A stretch of DNA of 64,000 nucleotides from the NCBI GenBank assembly GCA_030695205.1, contig JAUYTN010000058.1, forward strand, positions 62,001 to 126,000, in the 5' to 3' direction. Origin of the DNA: Burkholderiaceae bacterium (GTDB lineage: Bacteria > Pseudomonadota > Gammaproteobacteria > Burkholderiales > Burkholderiaceae_C). The translations under genes and the position numbers were made by a program. The first letter of the stretch is position 1. Every line of letters begins with the position of its first letter. The notes under the pieces are model-generated. The model had not been told where the DNA came from. It saw nothing but the letters and a program-made list of their open reading frames with translations, and searched no databases. Shown here piece after piece: positions 18,533 through 26,426 of the stretch.

Positions 18533-18931
18533 TCAGTCGGGTGCCACCAGTGCCACGGTGGGAAAGTACCCCGCATACCGCCGCACATCACGCGTCAGCA
18601 CGGGCAAGCCCGCCACTGCGGCGTGAGCACCAATGAAAAAATCGGCCAGCACATTGTTTTTGGTGCCGCCCTGACGGCGGTATTTGACGAAGGCTTTGCC
18701 CGCCAAGAACAAGGCTGGTTTGGGCATGTCGATCACCGGGATCTGCAAGGCAACCAGCGTGTCATCCAACGCCTCGACGGTGCTGAAGGTCAGTGACAGC
18801 TCGGCGTAGATGACGGGGTTGATGACCAAGCGATGAATCTGTGCCTGGGCACGAAGCTGGGCCACCGACCAGTCAGCCCAATCGGGATCGTTTTCCAACA
18901 CGTCCACCAGGACATTGGTGTCTACCCGCAT
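18533..18931 (-). CDS. vapC: VapC-type PIN-domain toxin ribonuclease
   Basis: VapC toxins are Mg-dependent ribonucleases that cleave tRNA or rRNA and are neutralised by a cognate VapB. The 132-aa product has the PIN acidic residues D4 (MRVDTNVLVDVL), E44 (VIYAELSLTF), D97 (VLADFFIGAHA) and D115 (LTRDVRRYAGYFPTVALV). It lies 15 bp downstream of an AbrB-type antitoxin in toxin-second order. It is intact, in contrast to the frameshifted PIN gene 90 bp downstream. Confidence 0.9.
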   Translation of the reverse strand: MRVDTNVLVDVLENDPDWADWSVAQLRAQAQIHRLVINPVIYAELSLTFSTVEALDDTLVALQIPVIDMPKPALFLAGKAFVKYRRQGGTKNNVLADFFIGAHAAVAGLPVLTRDVRRYAGYFPTVALVAPD

Positions 18932-18946
18932 GTTCGAGTGGGAATG

Positions 18947-19192
18947 TCAGCCGCGCAGCAGGGCCATCAGGTCCTGCGTGCGCCATTTCATGTCGGCTTT
19001 GCCCCGGACTGCTTCAAATCGGTCGGGCTGCGGGGGTGCGTTGCTGCCTTGCGCCCAGCTTGCTTTTTGCAGCACCACCAACCCATCGCGGTTGACGGCA
19101 AAGTCCACCGCCGTGCCGGGCGTGAGGACCAGCTCGTCACGAATCTGCTTGGGGATGGTCACCTGTCCTTTGACTGTGAGCGTGGTGGACAT
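18947..19192 (-). CDS. vapB: AbrB/SpoVT-family antitoxin (VapB)
   Basis: This antitoxin has an N-terminal AbrB/MazE swapped-hairpin DNA-binding domain and a C-terminal toxin-binding tail. The 81-aa product begins MSTTLTVKGQVTIPKQIRDEL, the signature of the fold, and ends in a charged/hydrophobic tail (MKWRTQDLMALLRG). The ATG at 19190-19192 is favoured by AAAGGA at 19201-19206 about 8 bp upstream; an in-frame ATG at 19210 would overlap that box. It probably represses its own operon with VapC (see inverted repeat at 19224-19238). Confidence 0.9.
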   Translation of the reverse strand: MSTTLTVKGQVTIPKQIRDELVLTPGTAVDFAVNRDGLVVLQKASWAQGSNAPPQPDRFEAVRGKADMKWRTQDLMALLRG

Positions 19193-19223
19193 GCTGGGGC
19201 TCCTTTGCAAATGTTACCCCACT

Positions 19224-19238
19224 GTATTGGCGTAATAC
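19224..19238 (-). promoter_or_regulatory. Inverted repeat, candidate vapBC operator
   Basis: GTATT-GGCGT-AATAC forms a perfect 5-bp inverted repeat 32 bp upstream of the vapB start. VapB/VapC complexes commonly bind such repeats for autoregulation. Motif and position only. Confidence 0.4.
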
Positions 19239-19597
19239 CTGACGCTGGCAGTCAGCACAGCTGGCATTCAACCAGACACGCCACAAGCCCACCCGCCCAG
19301 GAATGAACGGCAGGTGGTGCACACGCTTCCTTCAGCGAGAAATGACTTGACGTGGTCGGCATCCGATTGTGGAAAATCGGGAGCTGCACATGTGTTTTTT
19401 GCCTTGAGTCCCCTGCGCACTTGCGCACAGAGGCTCCAACCCATTTCCATGCCAATTGTCCAAGGATGCGGCCCGGCCCATGCCTTGCGAGCGGCCCACC
19501 GCGCTGGCTCCGTAGCCAAACCTTGAAAGTTTCATTAGCAAGCTTGCCAGACACGGAAGGCATAAAAGCTTTTTTATTATCAGAAATCATTTGCCCT
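19239..19597. other. Intergenic region vapB-serB, no gene recognised
   Basis: The divergent gap between vapB and serB is about 405 bp. No frame shows a family signature. The last 65 bp are AT-rich; TTAGCAAGC at 19535 followed by AGGCATAAAAGCTT resembles the dispersed repeat with about 9 bases missing, but is too weak to call. It probably contains the serB promoter. Confidence 0.5.
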
Positions 19598-20335
19598 ATG
19601 AACAACGCCTCTTCCTTCGCCCCCGGCCTTGACGTTCAAGGCTTCACGCCGCCGCTGCAGCTGAGTCAGTTCAAGCTGGTGGCCTTTGACATGGACTCCA
19701 CGCTCATCAACATCGAATGCGTGGACGAGATTGCCGACGCTGCTGGTCGCAAGGCCGAGGTGGCCGCCATCACCGAGGCGGCCATGCGCGGCGAAATCAC
19801 CGACTACAAAGACAGCCTTCGCCGGCGCGTGGCCCTGCTCAAGGGCGTGACCGTGGCCCACATGGAAGAGGTCTATACCCAGCGCCTGCAACTCAACCCT
19901 GGCGCGGCCGAACTGGTGTCGGCCTGCAAAGCGGCCGGTCTGAAGGTGCTGCTGGTGTCGGGGGGGTTCACGTTCTTTACCGACCGCATCAAGGCCAGGC
20001 TGGGCATGGACTTTGCCCGCTCCAACGTGCTGGAGGTGGGCTCCGGCCCCAACTGCGGCACCCTCACGGGCCGCATGGTGGACCAGCCCTGGGGCGACAT
20101 TTGCGACGGGGCAGAAAAGCGCCGCACCCTGCTGGAGGTGGCCTCGCTCATGGGCATCACGCCCTCGCAGTGCATGGCCGTGGGTGATGGTGCCAACGAC
20201 CTGCCCATGATGAAGGCCTGCTCTGACGCGGGTGGCCTGTCCGTGGCCTACCACGCCAAGCCTGCGGTGCGGGCCCAGGCCATGGTGGCCATCAACGAAG
20301 GTGGGCTGGACCGACTGCTGGAAGTGCTGGTTTGA
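19598..20335 (+). CDS. serB: Phosphoserine phosphatase SerB
   Basis: SerB performs the last step of serine synthesis. The product (from ATG 19598, MNNASSFAPG) is 245 aa and a HAD-superfamily phosphatase: motif I VAFDMDSTLINIECVDEIAD, the cap AAMRGEITDYKDSLRRRVALLKG, motif II LLVSGGFTFFTDRIK, and motif III/IV VGDGANDLPMM. N-terminal ACT domains found in some homologues are absent. The stop overlaps a possible TTG start of the next gene. Confidence 0.94.
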   Translation: MNNASSFAPGLDVQGFTPPLQLSQFKLVAFDMDSTLINIECVDEIADAAGRKAEVAAITEAAMRGEITDYKDSLRRRVALLKGVTVAHMEEVYTQRLQLNPGAAELVSACKAAGLKVLLVSGGFTFFTDRIKARLGMDFARSNVLEVGSGPNCGTLTGRMVDQPWGDICDGAEKRRTLLEVASLMGITPSQCMAVGDGANDLPMMKACSDAGGLSVAYHAKPAVRAQAMVAINEGGLDRLLEVLV

Positions 20336-20946
20336 GCGCTACCACCACGCCCACCGGGCGCTGGCCTGCGCGGGCCTTGGCCTACCTCAGACGCAGCTGG
20401 CTCTCCCACCTGGGCACAGTACTGGTTGCTCTGGCGGCGATGCTGGCGGTGAACGCCTGGCAAACCCGCGCGGTGCCCAGCGGGCTGGCGCCAGACTTTT
20501 CGGGCACCGTTCTGCTGGGGCCGGGCGCATTACCTGTAGCTGGTGCTGCAAGTGCAGCAGGGGTGGCGCATGGCGCGGAGCTCAGCCTGTCGGAGTGGCG
20601 AGCGACCCACCCGGGTCGGCCGGTCGCCATTCACATTTGGGCCGAGTGGTGTCCGTTTTGCAAGCTGGAGGAAGGGTCGGTCACGCGGGTGGCCGCTGAC
20701 TGGCCGGTGCTGACGGTGGCCAGCCGCTCGGGCAACGCGGCCCAGGTGACCCGGTACATGGCCCGGCAGCAGCTGCCCTGGGTGGCCAGCCTGGACCCCA
20801 AGGGCGACGTGTCCAAAGCCTATGGCCTGACGGCCGTGCCCGCGTGGGTGGTGCTGGACGCCGACGGCCACATTCGCAGCGTGGCCAGCGGCTACACCAC
20901 CGAGCTGGGCATGCGGGCCCGGCTGTGGTGGGCCAGCCTGTTCTGA
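20332..20946 (+). CDS. Membrane-anchored thioredoxin-fold protein (TlpA/ScsD-like)
   Basis: The product is a periplasm-facing thiol-disulfide oxidoreductase. It is 204 aa with one N-terminal TM segment (about residues 22-44, WLSHLGTVLVALAAMLAVNA), a spacer, then a thioredoxin fold with active-site WAEWCPFCKLEEGS (C-P-F-C) and the cis-Pro loop TAVPAWVVLDADG. This arrangement matches ScsD-like proteins, which handle disulfide stress, though no other scs gene is nearby. The suggested start is TTG 20332, overlapping the serB stop; no better ATG lies before the TM segment, so the start is uncertain. Confidence 0.8.
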   Translation: MSATTTPTGRWPARALAYLRRSWLSHLGTVLVALAAMLAVNAWQTRAVPSGLAPDFSGTVLLGPGALPVAGAASAAGVAHGAELSLSEWRATHPGRPVAIHIWAEWCPFCKLEEGSVTRVAADWPVLTVASRSGNAAQVTRYMARQQLPWVASLDPKGDVSKAYGLTAVPAWVVLDADGHIRSVASGYTTELGMRARLWWASLF

Positions 20947-20955
20947 ATTTTTATA

Positions 20956-21000
20956 ACAAAAAGCGTCTTCCACGCTTGCTGGTATTGGATTGTTAGCTAC
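20956..21000 (-). repeat. Dispersed AT-rich repeat, copy 3 (convergent junction)
   Basis: The minus strand reads GTAGCTAACAATCCAATACC with AGC at offset +25 (AGCGTGGAAGACGC). Its first bases supply the TAG stop of the 56-aa gene. AAGCG...CGCTTTTT inside the copy can fold as a short hairpin with a T run, so it may act as a terminator between two convergent genes. Confidence 0.65.
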
Positions 21001-21167
21001 TTTTTGCCATTCGGCAGGGCAAACATGCTCACCCCCACCGCAATCAACACAGCGGGCCACCAGGTGGCGATGATTTCGCGCATGCTGATGTTGATCAGCC
21101 CGAGGTTGGACAGCAAAAAGTAGCTGCCCACCAGAATCAACACGATGGCGGCGACGTTTCCACGCAT
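20997..21167 (-). CDS. Small LiaI/DUF5668-like two-helix membrane protein
   Basis: A 56-aa protein starts at ATG 21165-21167 (MRGNVAAIVLILVGSYFLLS) and ends NGKK. It has two hydrophobic segments (about residues 5-24 and 35-50) separated by NLGLINISMREIIATWWP. The pattern hydrophobic-NLG-helix-WWP-hydrophobic is that of the LiaI/LiaF transmembrane module (DUF5668). Function unknown. It lies 42 bp downstream of the aminotransferase on the same strand, so it is probably co-transcribed. Confidence 0.72.
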   Translation of the reverse strand: MRGNVAAIVLILVGSYFLLSNLGLINISMREIIATWWPAVLIAVGVSMFALPNGKK

Positions 21168-21209
21168 ACAGGCTCCCAGGTTACACAGGTTGGACGGATG
21201 GGCCTGCGC

Positions 21210-22397
21210 TCACAGTGCGGCGGCCAGGCGTTTGACGCCTTCGACAATTTTGTCGGTGCCCACGGTGGCAAAGCTGACTCGGAAGGTGGCGTGGTCGGGC
21301 TGGTTGGCGTAGAACGGGGTACCGGGCACAAAGGCCACGCCCTGCTCGATGGCGCGCTTGGCCAAGTCGTTGCCGTTGGCTGTTTTTCCGCCCACTCCGC
21401 TCAGGCGGGCCCACACGAACAGGCCGCCCTGCGGGGGGACAAACGTCACGGCATCGCCCAGGTCGGCGCGCAAGGCCTGGCACATGGTGTGTGCACGCTC
21501 GGCATACACGGCGCGCACCTTGGCCAGGGTGGCGGGCAGGCGGCCAGCGGCCAGGTACTGCGCAGCTGTGGCCTGGGCAAAGGTGCTGGTGTGGGCATCG
21601 CTGAACTGTTTGCACATGGTGGCCTTGCCCAGCAGCTCGGGTGGGGCCACCATCCAGCCCACGCGCAGGCCGGGTGAGAGCACCTTGCTCAAGCTGCCGC
21701 AGTGGGCCAGCAGCTCGCGGCTGCCGGGCACGCTGTCGCTCAACGCCAGCAGGCTGGGGGGGGGAGCCTGGTCAAAGTAGAGGTCGCCATACGGGTCGTC
21801 TTCCACCACCAGGGTGTTGTACTTCACGGCCAGCTCCAGCACCTTTTGGCGACGCTCCAGGCTCAGCGTCGCCCCGCTGGGGTTGCCAAAGGTGGGAATC
21901 AGGTACACCAGCTTGGGGCGGTGCTCGGCAATCAGCGCCTCCAGCGCATCGGTCTGAACACCGTCACCGTCAATGGGGGCCGAAATCAGCTCGGCCCCAT
22001 ACAGGCGGAAGCACTGGATGGTGGCCAAAAAGGTGGGGCCTTCCACAATGACTTTGTCGCCGGGGGAAATCATGGTTTTGCCCAGGAGATCCAGCGCCTG
22101 CTGGCTGCCAGTGGTCACGATGAGCTGCTCGGCTGCCACGGAGGCACCTTTGGCCCGCATGAAGGCCGCCAGTTGCTCGCGCAACGGGTTGTAGCCTTCG
22201 GTGGCGCCGTACTGCAACGCGGCGCCAGGGTCAGAGGTCAGCGCCGCGCTCGCGGCTTCGCGGATGCCGTCCACGTCAAACAAAGCCGCATCGGGGAAGC
22301 CACCCGCAAAACTGATGATGCCGGGCTTGCCCAGCAGCTTGAACAGCTCGCGGATGGCAGAGGTTTCGACATTGTTGAGGCGATCGGCAAATTGCAT
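21210..22397 (-). CDS. PLP-dependent aminotransferase (2-aminoadipate/LysN-like, class I/II)
   Basis: This is a fold-type I pyridoxal-phosphate enzyme. The 395-aa product starts at MQFADRLNNVETSAIREL and has GIISFAGGFPDAALF, LQYGATEGYNPLREQLAAFM, VTTGSQQALDLLGK, YLIPTFGNPSGATLS, VVEDDPYGDLYFD, and the Schiff-base Lys in HCGSLSKVLSPGLRVGWMV. This pattern is typical of the 2-aminoadipate aminotransferase/ARO8 group with broad amino-acid specificity; a GntR-like N-terminal domain is absent. The true substrate is not deducible. The ATG at 22395-22397 is preferred over the open frame upstream. Confidence 0.9.
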   Translation of the reverse strand: MQFADRLNNVETSAIRELFKLLGKPGIISFAGGFPDAALFDVDGIREAASAALTSDPGAALQYGATEGYNPLREQLAAFMRAKGASVAAEQLIVTTGSQQALDLLGKTMISPGDKVIVEGPTFLATIQCFRLYGAELISAPIDGDGVQTDALEALIAEHRPKLVYLIPTFGNPSGATLSLERRQKVLELAVKYNTLVVEDDPYGDLYFDQAPPPSLLALSDSVPGSRELLAHCGSLSKVLSPGLRVGWMVAPPELLGKATMCKQFSDAHTSTFAQATAAQYLAAGRLPATLAKVRAVYAERAHTMCQALRADLGDAVTFVPPQGGLFVWARLSGVGGKTANGNDLAKRAIEQGVAFVPGTPFYANQPDHATFRVSFATVGTDKIVEGVKRLAAAL

Positions 22398-22524
22398 GGT
22401 GGGATGTCCTGTGTATGCGGAATGTCGCATTTTCCACAACTGCGGCGCGGCACCTTGGGACACGGGTGATACAAACCGGGGTTTACCAAGCCCCTGCGTT
22501 CAGGCCAACCAACCACCACCTCCC

Positions 22525-23175
22525 ATGAAACCTGCGGCCATCGAGACTTTTTTCAACACCCTGAAAGCGGCCAACCCCCAGCCGGTGACGGAGCTGGAAT
22601 ACACCAGCGTGTTCGAGCTGCTGGTGGCCGTGCTGCTGTCGGCCCAGGCCACCGACGTGGGTGTGAATAAAGCCACTCAGCGCCTGTTTGCGGTGGCCCA
22701 TAGCCCGCAGGCCATTCTGGACTTGGGCCTGGAGGGGCTGGAGTCGCACATCAAAACCATAGGGCTGTACCACAGCAAGGCCCGGCACCTGCTGCAAACC
22801 TGCGAGATTCTGCTGGCACAGCATGGTGGCGAAGTGCCCCGCACCCGCGAGGCGCTGGAGGCCCTACCCGGCGTGGGCCGGAAAACGGCCAATGTGGTGC
22901 TCAACAGCGCGTTTGGTGAGCCCACCATGGCGGTAGACACCCACATCTTCAGGGTCAGCAACCGCACTGGCCTGGCACCTGGCAAAACGCCGCTGGCCGT
23001 TGAGCTGAAGCTGCTTAAGCGCGTTCCACCGGCGTACCGGGTCGATGCCCACCATTGGCTGATTCTGCACGGGCGCTACGTGTGCAAAGCCAGAACACCG
23101 CTGTGCCACACTTGCAACGTATCGCACTGCTGTGACTACGCGCTGAAAGCCCAAGGAAAACCCCCTCGCCCATGA
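22525..23175 (+). CDS. nth: Endonuclease III (Nth)
   Basis: Nth is a DNA glycosylase/AP lyase for oxidised pyrimidines. The 216-aa product has the helix-hairpin-helix LPGVGRKTANVV with catalytic K120, D138 in MAVDTHIFR, and a C-terminal [4Fe-4S] loop C187-x6-C194-x2-C197-x5-C203. The ATG at 22525 (MKPAAIETFFNTL) begins the conserved domain. The stop overlaps the start of the next gene (ATGA), so nth heads the long rightward transcription unit that includes the eps locus. Confidence 0.96.
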   Translation: MKPAAIETFFNTLKAANPQPVTELEYTSVFELLVAVLLSAQATDVGVNKATQRLFAVAHSPQAILDLGLEGLESHIKTIGLYHSKARHLLQTCEILLAQHGGEVPRTREALEALPGVGRKTANVVLNSAFGEPTMAVDTHIFRVSNRTGLAPGKTPLAVELKLLKRVPPAYRVDAHHWLILHGRYVCKARTPLCHTCNVSHCCDYALKAQGKPPRP

Positions 23176-24131
23176 CGCAGACCACCCCCGTATGGAAGCA
23201 CGAAGACACCCACTTGGGTGCGTGGCTAGGCCCTTGGCGGGTGTTTCACCCCCGCCTTCGGGTGCAAGTGACCCGGCAGTACACGCCGGGGGCGCTGGCT
23301 GACCTGCAAGCCCTTCAACCGCTCACCCAGACCTTGCCCACCGGGCAAGACGGCTGGTTGCTGTACGCCCACACCGTCGCGGGCGAGCTGGCGCCACTGT
23401 CCCACGTCAACGGCTGGTTGGCGTATGTGCCACAGCAGTACGCCAAGTACGTGGTGGACCTGACCATGGGTGCAGAAGCCTATTGGGCGCAGTTTTCCAG
23501 CAAAACGCGCTTCAATTTGCGGCGCAACGTCAAACTGCTTGCCAAGGCCAGCAGCAGCGGCACCTTGGACTGGCGAAGCTACCGCAACCCCGAGCAGGTG
23601 GCCGAATTCCACCGCCTGGCGCTGCCGCTGTCCCGCCGCACCTACCAGCACAAGCTGTTTGACGGGGGTCTGCCGGAAGACGACGCGTTCAGGCAACGCA
23701 TGCTGGACGCTGCCAGCCGGGACGATGTGCGCGCCTACATGCTGTGGCTGAACGGGCAGCCGGTGGCCTACGCCTACATGGAACACGAGCAAGGCTTTCT
23801 GGAATGGGCCTACATGGGCCACGACCATGAGCATGCCAACCTGTCACCCGGCACGGTGCTGCTGACACTGGCGATTGAGGCCTTGCAACAGGAGGGCCGC
23901 TTTCAGTGGCTGGATTTCGGTTCGGGCGAGGGGCAGCACAAGTCCGTCTTCAGCAGCCAGACGCTGCCAGTGGCCGACGTGCTGCTGCTGCCCCCCACGC
24001 TGCGCAACCGCACCCTGGTGTGGTTGCATCGCCACCTGACGTGGGCCTTTGGCCTGCTGCGCAGGGCCACCCAGGCCATGGGTTTGCACAGCCGGCTCAA
24101 GCGCTGGGTGCGCCAGAAGGCGTCGGGGTAA
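23172..24131 (+). CDS. GNAT/FemAB-like acyltransferase (CelD-type, eps locus)
   Basis: A 319-aa acetyltransferase-fold protein similar in layout to the CelD/BcsL family, often found with polysaccharide genes and thought to acylate sugars. Recognisable parts are FSSKTRFNLRRNVKLL (about residue 109), FHRLALPLSRRTYQHKLFDGG, the core strand AYMLWLNGQPVAYAYMEHEQGFLEWAYMG, SPGTVLLTLAIEAL and WLDFGSGEGQHKSVFS. Its start overlaps the nth stop, and 6 bp separate it from the glycosyltransferase. A role in EPS acylation is inferred from context. Confidence 0.78.
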   Translation: MTQTTPVWKHEDTHLGAWLGPWRVFHPRLRVQVTRQYTPGALADLQALQPLTQTLPTGQDGWLLYAHTVAGELAPLSHVNGWLAYVPQQYAKYVVDLTMGAEAYWAQFSSKTRFNLRRNVKLLAKASSSGTLDWRSYRNPEQVAEFHRLALPLSRRTYQHKLFDGGLPEDDAFRQRMLDAASRDDVRAYMLWLNGQPVAYAYMEHEQGFLEWAYMGHDHEHANLSPGTVLLTLAIEALQQEGRFQWLDFGSGEGQHKSVFSSQTLPVADVLLLPPTLRNRTLVWLHRHLTWAFGLLRRATQAMGLHSRLKRWVRQKASG

Positions 24132-24137
24132 AGCGCA

Positions 24138-25451
24138 ATGGGAGACGCTGTGTCTTTGGTCATTGAGCTGGGCTGGGCCCTTGTGCTGCTGGTGCTGGCG
24201 CTGCCGGTGCTGGTGCTGTGCACAGAAATCGCCATGGCGCTGCGTGTTTGTGCACGTGGACCCTTTGCAGGTGTACCCCTGCATCCGGGTCCACACCGCC
24301 TGCGCGACACCACAGCCCCCGAACCGCCGGGGCCACCACCCAGCACCGCCATCCTGATTCCGGCCCACAACGAGGCAGCGGGTATCGGCCAGACGCTGGC
24401 GGTTTTTGCCCAGCGCCCCAGTTGGCTGCGACTGTGCGTCGTGGCCGACAACTGCAGCGACGACACCGCCGCCATTGCCCGTCAAGCTGGTGCCGAGGTG
24501 GTGGAGCGGCACGATCTGCTCCACCGGGGCAAAGGGTATGCGCTGCACGCGGGCATGCAGGCCCTGTCTGCCCACCCGCCCGAGGTAGTGCTGGTACTGG
24601 ACGCCGACTGCCTGACCCGACTGCCCGACATGGCCGCCCTCAGCCTGGCCTGCCATGGGGCCAAGCGGCCCATGCAGGCTGCCTACCTGATGCGAGCCCC
24701 CCAGGGGGCAGGCTTGGGCCTGCGTGTGGCGGAGTTCGCCTGGCAAATCAAAACCTGGGTTCGCCCCTTGGGGTGGCGACAGATGGGGCGTGGCGGCTCG
24801 TTGCTGGGTTCGGGAATGGCGTTCCCGTGGGAGGTGCTGGCGGCCATGCCACTGGCCAGCGGCCACATCACAGAAGACCTCAGCCTGAGTTTTCGGCTGG
24901 CACAGGCCCGTGCCACGCCGCTGTTTTACCCATTGGCCACCGTCGAGAGCGTGTTCCCCACCAGCGAAGAGGCCCAGCAGGCCCAGCGCACCCGCTGGGA
25001 GCACGGTCACCTGGGCATTTTGGGCTCAGAGGTACCACGTGCCCTCGGCGCTGGCCTGCTCAAGGGCGAAGTTGACCGTCTGGTGCTGGCGCTGTATGTG
25101 TTGGTGCCACCGCTGGCGTTGCTGGTACTGGCTTTGGGGGCTACAGGCCTTGCTGCGGTGCTGACCGCTGCGCTGGGTGGCCCCATCTGGCCCCTGCTGG
25201 GTACCGGCCTCTGTGCTGGCTTGCTGGTAACCAGCCTTTTTTTGGCCTGGTCCCGCTGGGGCAGTGACGCCATGACAGGTGCAGACTGGCTGCACATTCC
25301 ACGCTATGTGTGGCAAAAACTGGGTATTTACCAGCGTTGGGTCCGCCAACCCGAGACACAATGGACGCGCACGCAACGCAGCGACCCTGTGCAGCCCGCA
25401 CCCACACCCACCCATGACCGCCCTCCGAATGAACCGCCAGCAAGCCGTTGA
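24138..25451 (+). CDS. Family 2 membrane glycosyltransferase
   Basis: This processive-type GT2 is 437 aa. It has an N-terminal TM helix (about residues 6-30), TAILIPAHNEAAGIGQTL, VVADNCSDDT, VLVLDADCL (the DxD metal site), ITEDLSLSFRLAQA (acid base) and AQRTRWEHGHLG (a Q/RxxRW-like motif), followed by three or more TM helices. This layout is that of EPS/cellulose-synthase-like enzymes that polymerise or extend a sugar chain at the inner membrane. The C-terminal 35 residues overlap the start of epsE. Confidence 0.87.
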   Translation: MGDAVSLVIELGWALVLLVLALPVLVLCTEIAMALRVCARGPFAGVPLHPGPHRLRDTTAPEPPGPPPSTAILIPAHNEAAGIGQTLAVFAQRPSWLRLCVVADNCSDDTAAIARQAGAEVVERHDLLHRGKGYALHAGMQALSAHPPEVVLVLDADCLTRLPDMAALSLACHGAKRPMQAAYLMRAPQGAGLGLRVAEFAWQIKTWVRPLGWRQMGRGGSLLGSGMAFPWEVLAAMPLASGHITEDLSLSFRLAQARATPLFYPLATVESVFPTSEEAQQAQRTRWEHGHLGILGSEVPRALGAGLLKGEVDRLVLALYVLVPPLALLVLALGATGLAAVLTAALGGPIWPLLGTGLCAGLLVTSLFLAWSRWGSDAMTGADWLHIPRYVWQKLGIYQRWVRQPETQWTRTQRSDPVQPAPTPTHDRPPNEPPASR

Positions 25452-26418
25452 CCTTCCCCGCTCCCAGGGCGCTACAAGGCGCTGCTTGGGCTGGGCCAGG
25501 GGTTTGTGGCCGCGTGCGCGCACCGGGCTGGCGGTCCTGGTCACAGGACTGGGCCTGCTGGTACAGCCCCTGCTGGCACAAGAGCTGCAGCTCAAACCCA
25601 GCCTTGAACTGACACAGACCTCCCCACCCACTGCTGTGCCGCTGCCCCCCCTGGCCCAACAGGCGGGTGTACCCATGGGTACAGGTGACCAGATCGGCAT
25701 CAATGTCTTTGGTCAACCCGACCTCACCACGCAGGTCACCCTGGATGCGGTGGGCATGATCACGCTGCCGCTGATTGGCCCCGTCAAAGCCCTGGGCCTG
25801 CTGCCACGCCAGCTGGAGCGCCTGGTGGCGACCCGCCTGGTCGACGGTGGCTACCTGAAAGACGCCGACGTGGTAGTGAGTGTTCAGCAAACCCGCAGCC
25901 GCTTTTTCAGCGTGCTGGGCGAGGTGGCCCGCCCTGGCCGCTACCCCCTGGAAAACCGTCTTTCGCTCCTGGACGCCTTGGCCGAAGCCGGGGGCGCCAC
26001 CGACAAAGCCGAACCGGTGCTTCATCTCATTCGTGACAGCGACAACCCGCCAGCGGCCAACGCACCAGGTTCGCGGGAGCTGCCTCCCCTGCTGCGGTTC
26101 AGCTTGGATCCACGCACGGGGCCAGATCCCAGTTTGGCCACACTGCCATTGCTCAACCGCGATGTGTTGTTTGTGCCGGCCAAGCAGGTGTTTTATGTGT
26201 ACGGCGAGGTCAGGAGCCCTGGTGTGTTCTCTGTGGAACCAAATCTGAGCGTGCAAAAGGCCCTCAGCCTGGCAGGTGGCCTGACCGATCGGGGCAGCGA
26301 CCGCCGGGTGGTGGTCACCCGCACAACCGACGATGGCCATACCCAGGAAACGTCCACCGATTTGCATGAACCCATCCGGCCTGGCGATGTGATCAGGGTC
26401 AAAGAACGGTTGTTCTGA
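25414..26418 (+). CDS. epsE: Polysaccharide export outer-membrane protein (EpsE/Wza family)
   Basis: This is an outer-membrane/periplasmic export channel subunit of a Wzx/Wzy-type EPS system. From ATG 25414 (MTALRMNRQQ; ATG 25429 is an alternative) the product is 334 aa. It has a long signal region ending LLAQELQ, the Poly_export domain VPMGTGDQIGINVFGQPDLTTQVTLDAVG...ITLPLIGPVKALG, and SLBB domains (FFSVLGEVARPGRYPL and FYVYGEVRSPGVFSVEPNLS). No lipobox Cys is visible, unlike E. coli Wza. It is followed by epsF and epsG as in methanolan-type clusters. Confidence 0.9.
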   Translation: MTALRMNRQQAVDLPRSQGATRRCLGWARGLWPRARTGLAVLVTGLGLLVQPLLAQELQLKPSLELTQTSPPTAVPLPPLAQQAGVPMGTGDQIGINVFGQPDLTTQVTLDAVGMITLPLIGPVKALGLLPRQLERLVATRLVDGGYLKDADVVVSVQQTRSRFFSVLGEVARPGRYPLENRLSLLDALAEAGGATDKAEPVLHLIRDSDNPPAANAPGSRELPPLLRFSLDPRTGPDPSLATLPLLNRDVLFVPAKQVFYVYGEVRSPGVFSVEPNLSVQKALSLAGGLTDRGSDRRVVVTRTTDDGHTQETSTDLHEPIRPGDVIRVKERLF

Positions 26419-26426
26419 CTCACCTG

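Noticed and set aside
19535-19580. Possible eighth copy of the AT-rich repeat upstream of serB
   Set aside because: It needs a 9-base deletion to align and keeps only TTAGCAAGC and AGGCATAAAAGCTT, which could be chance.
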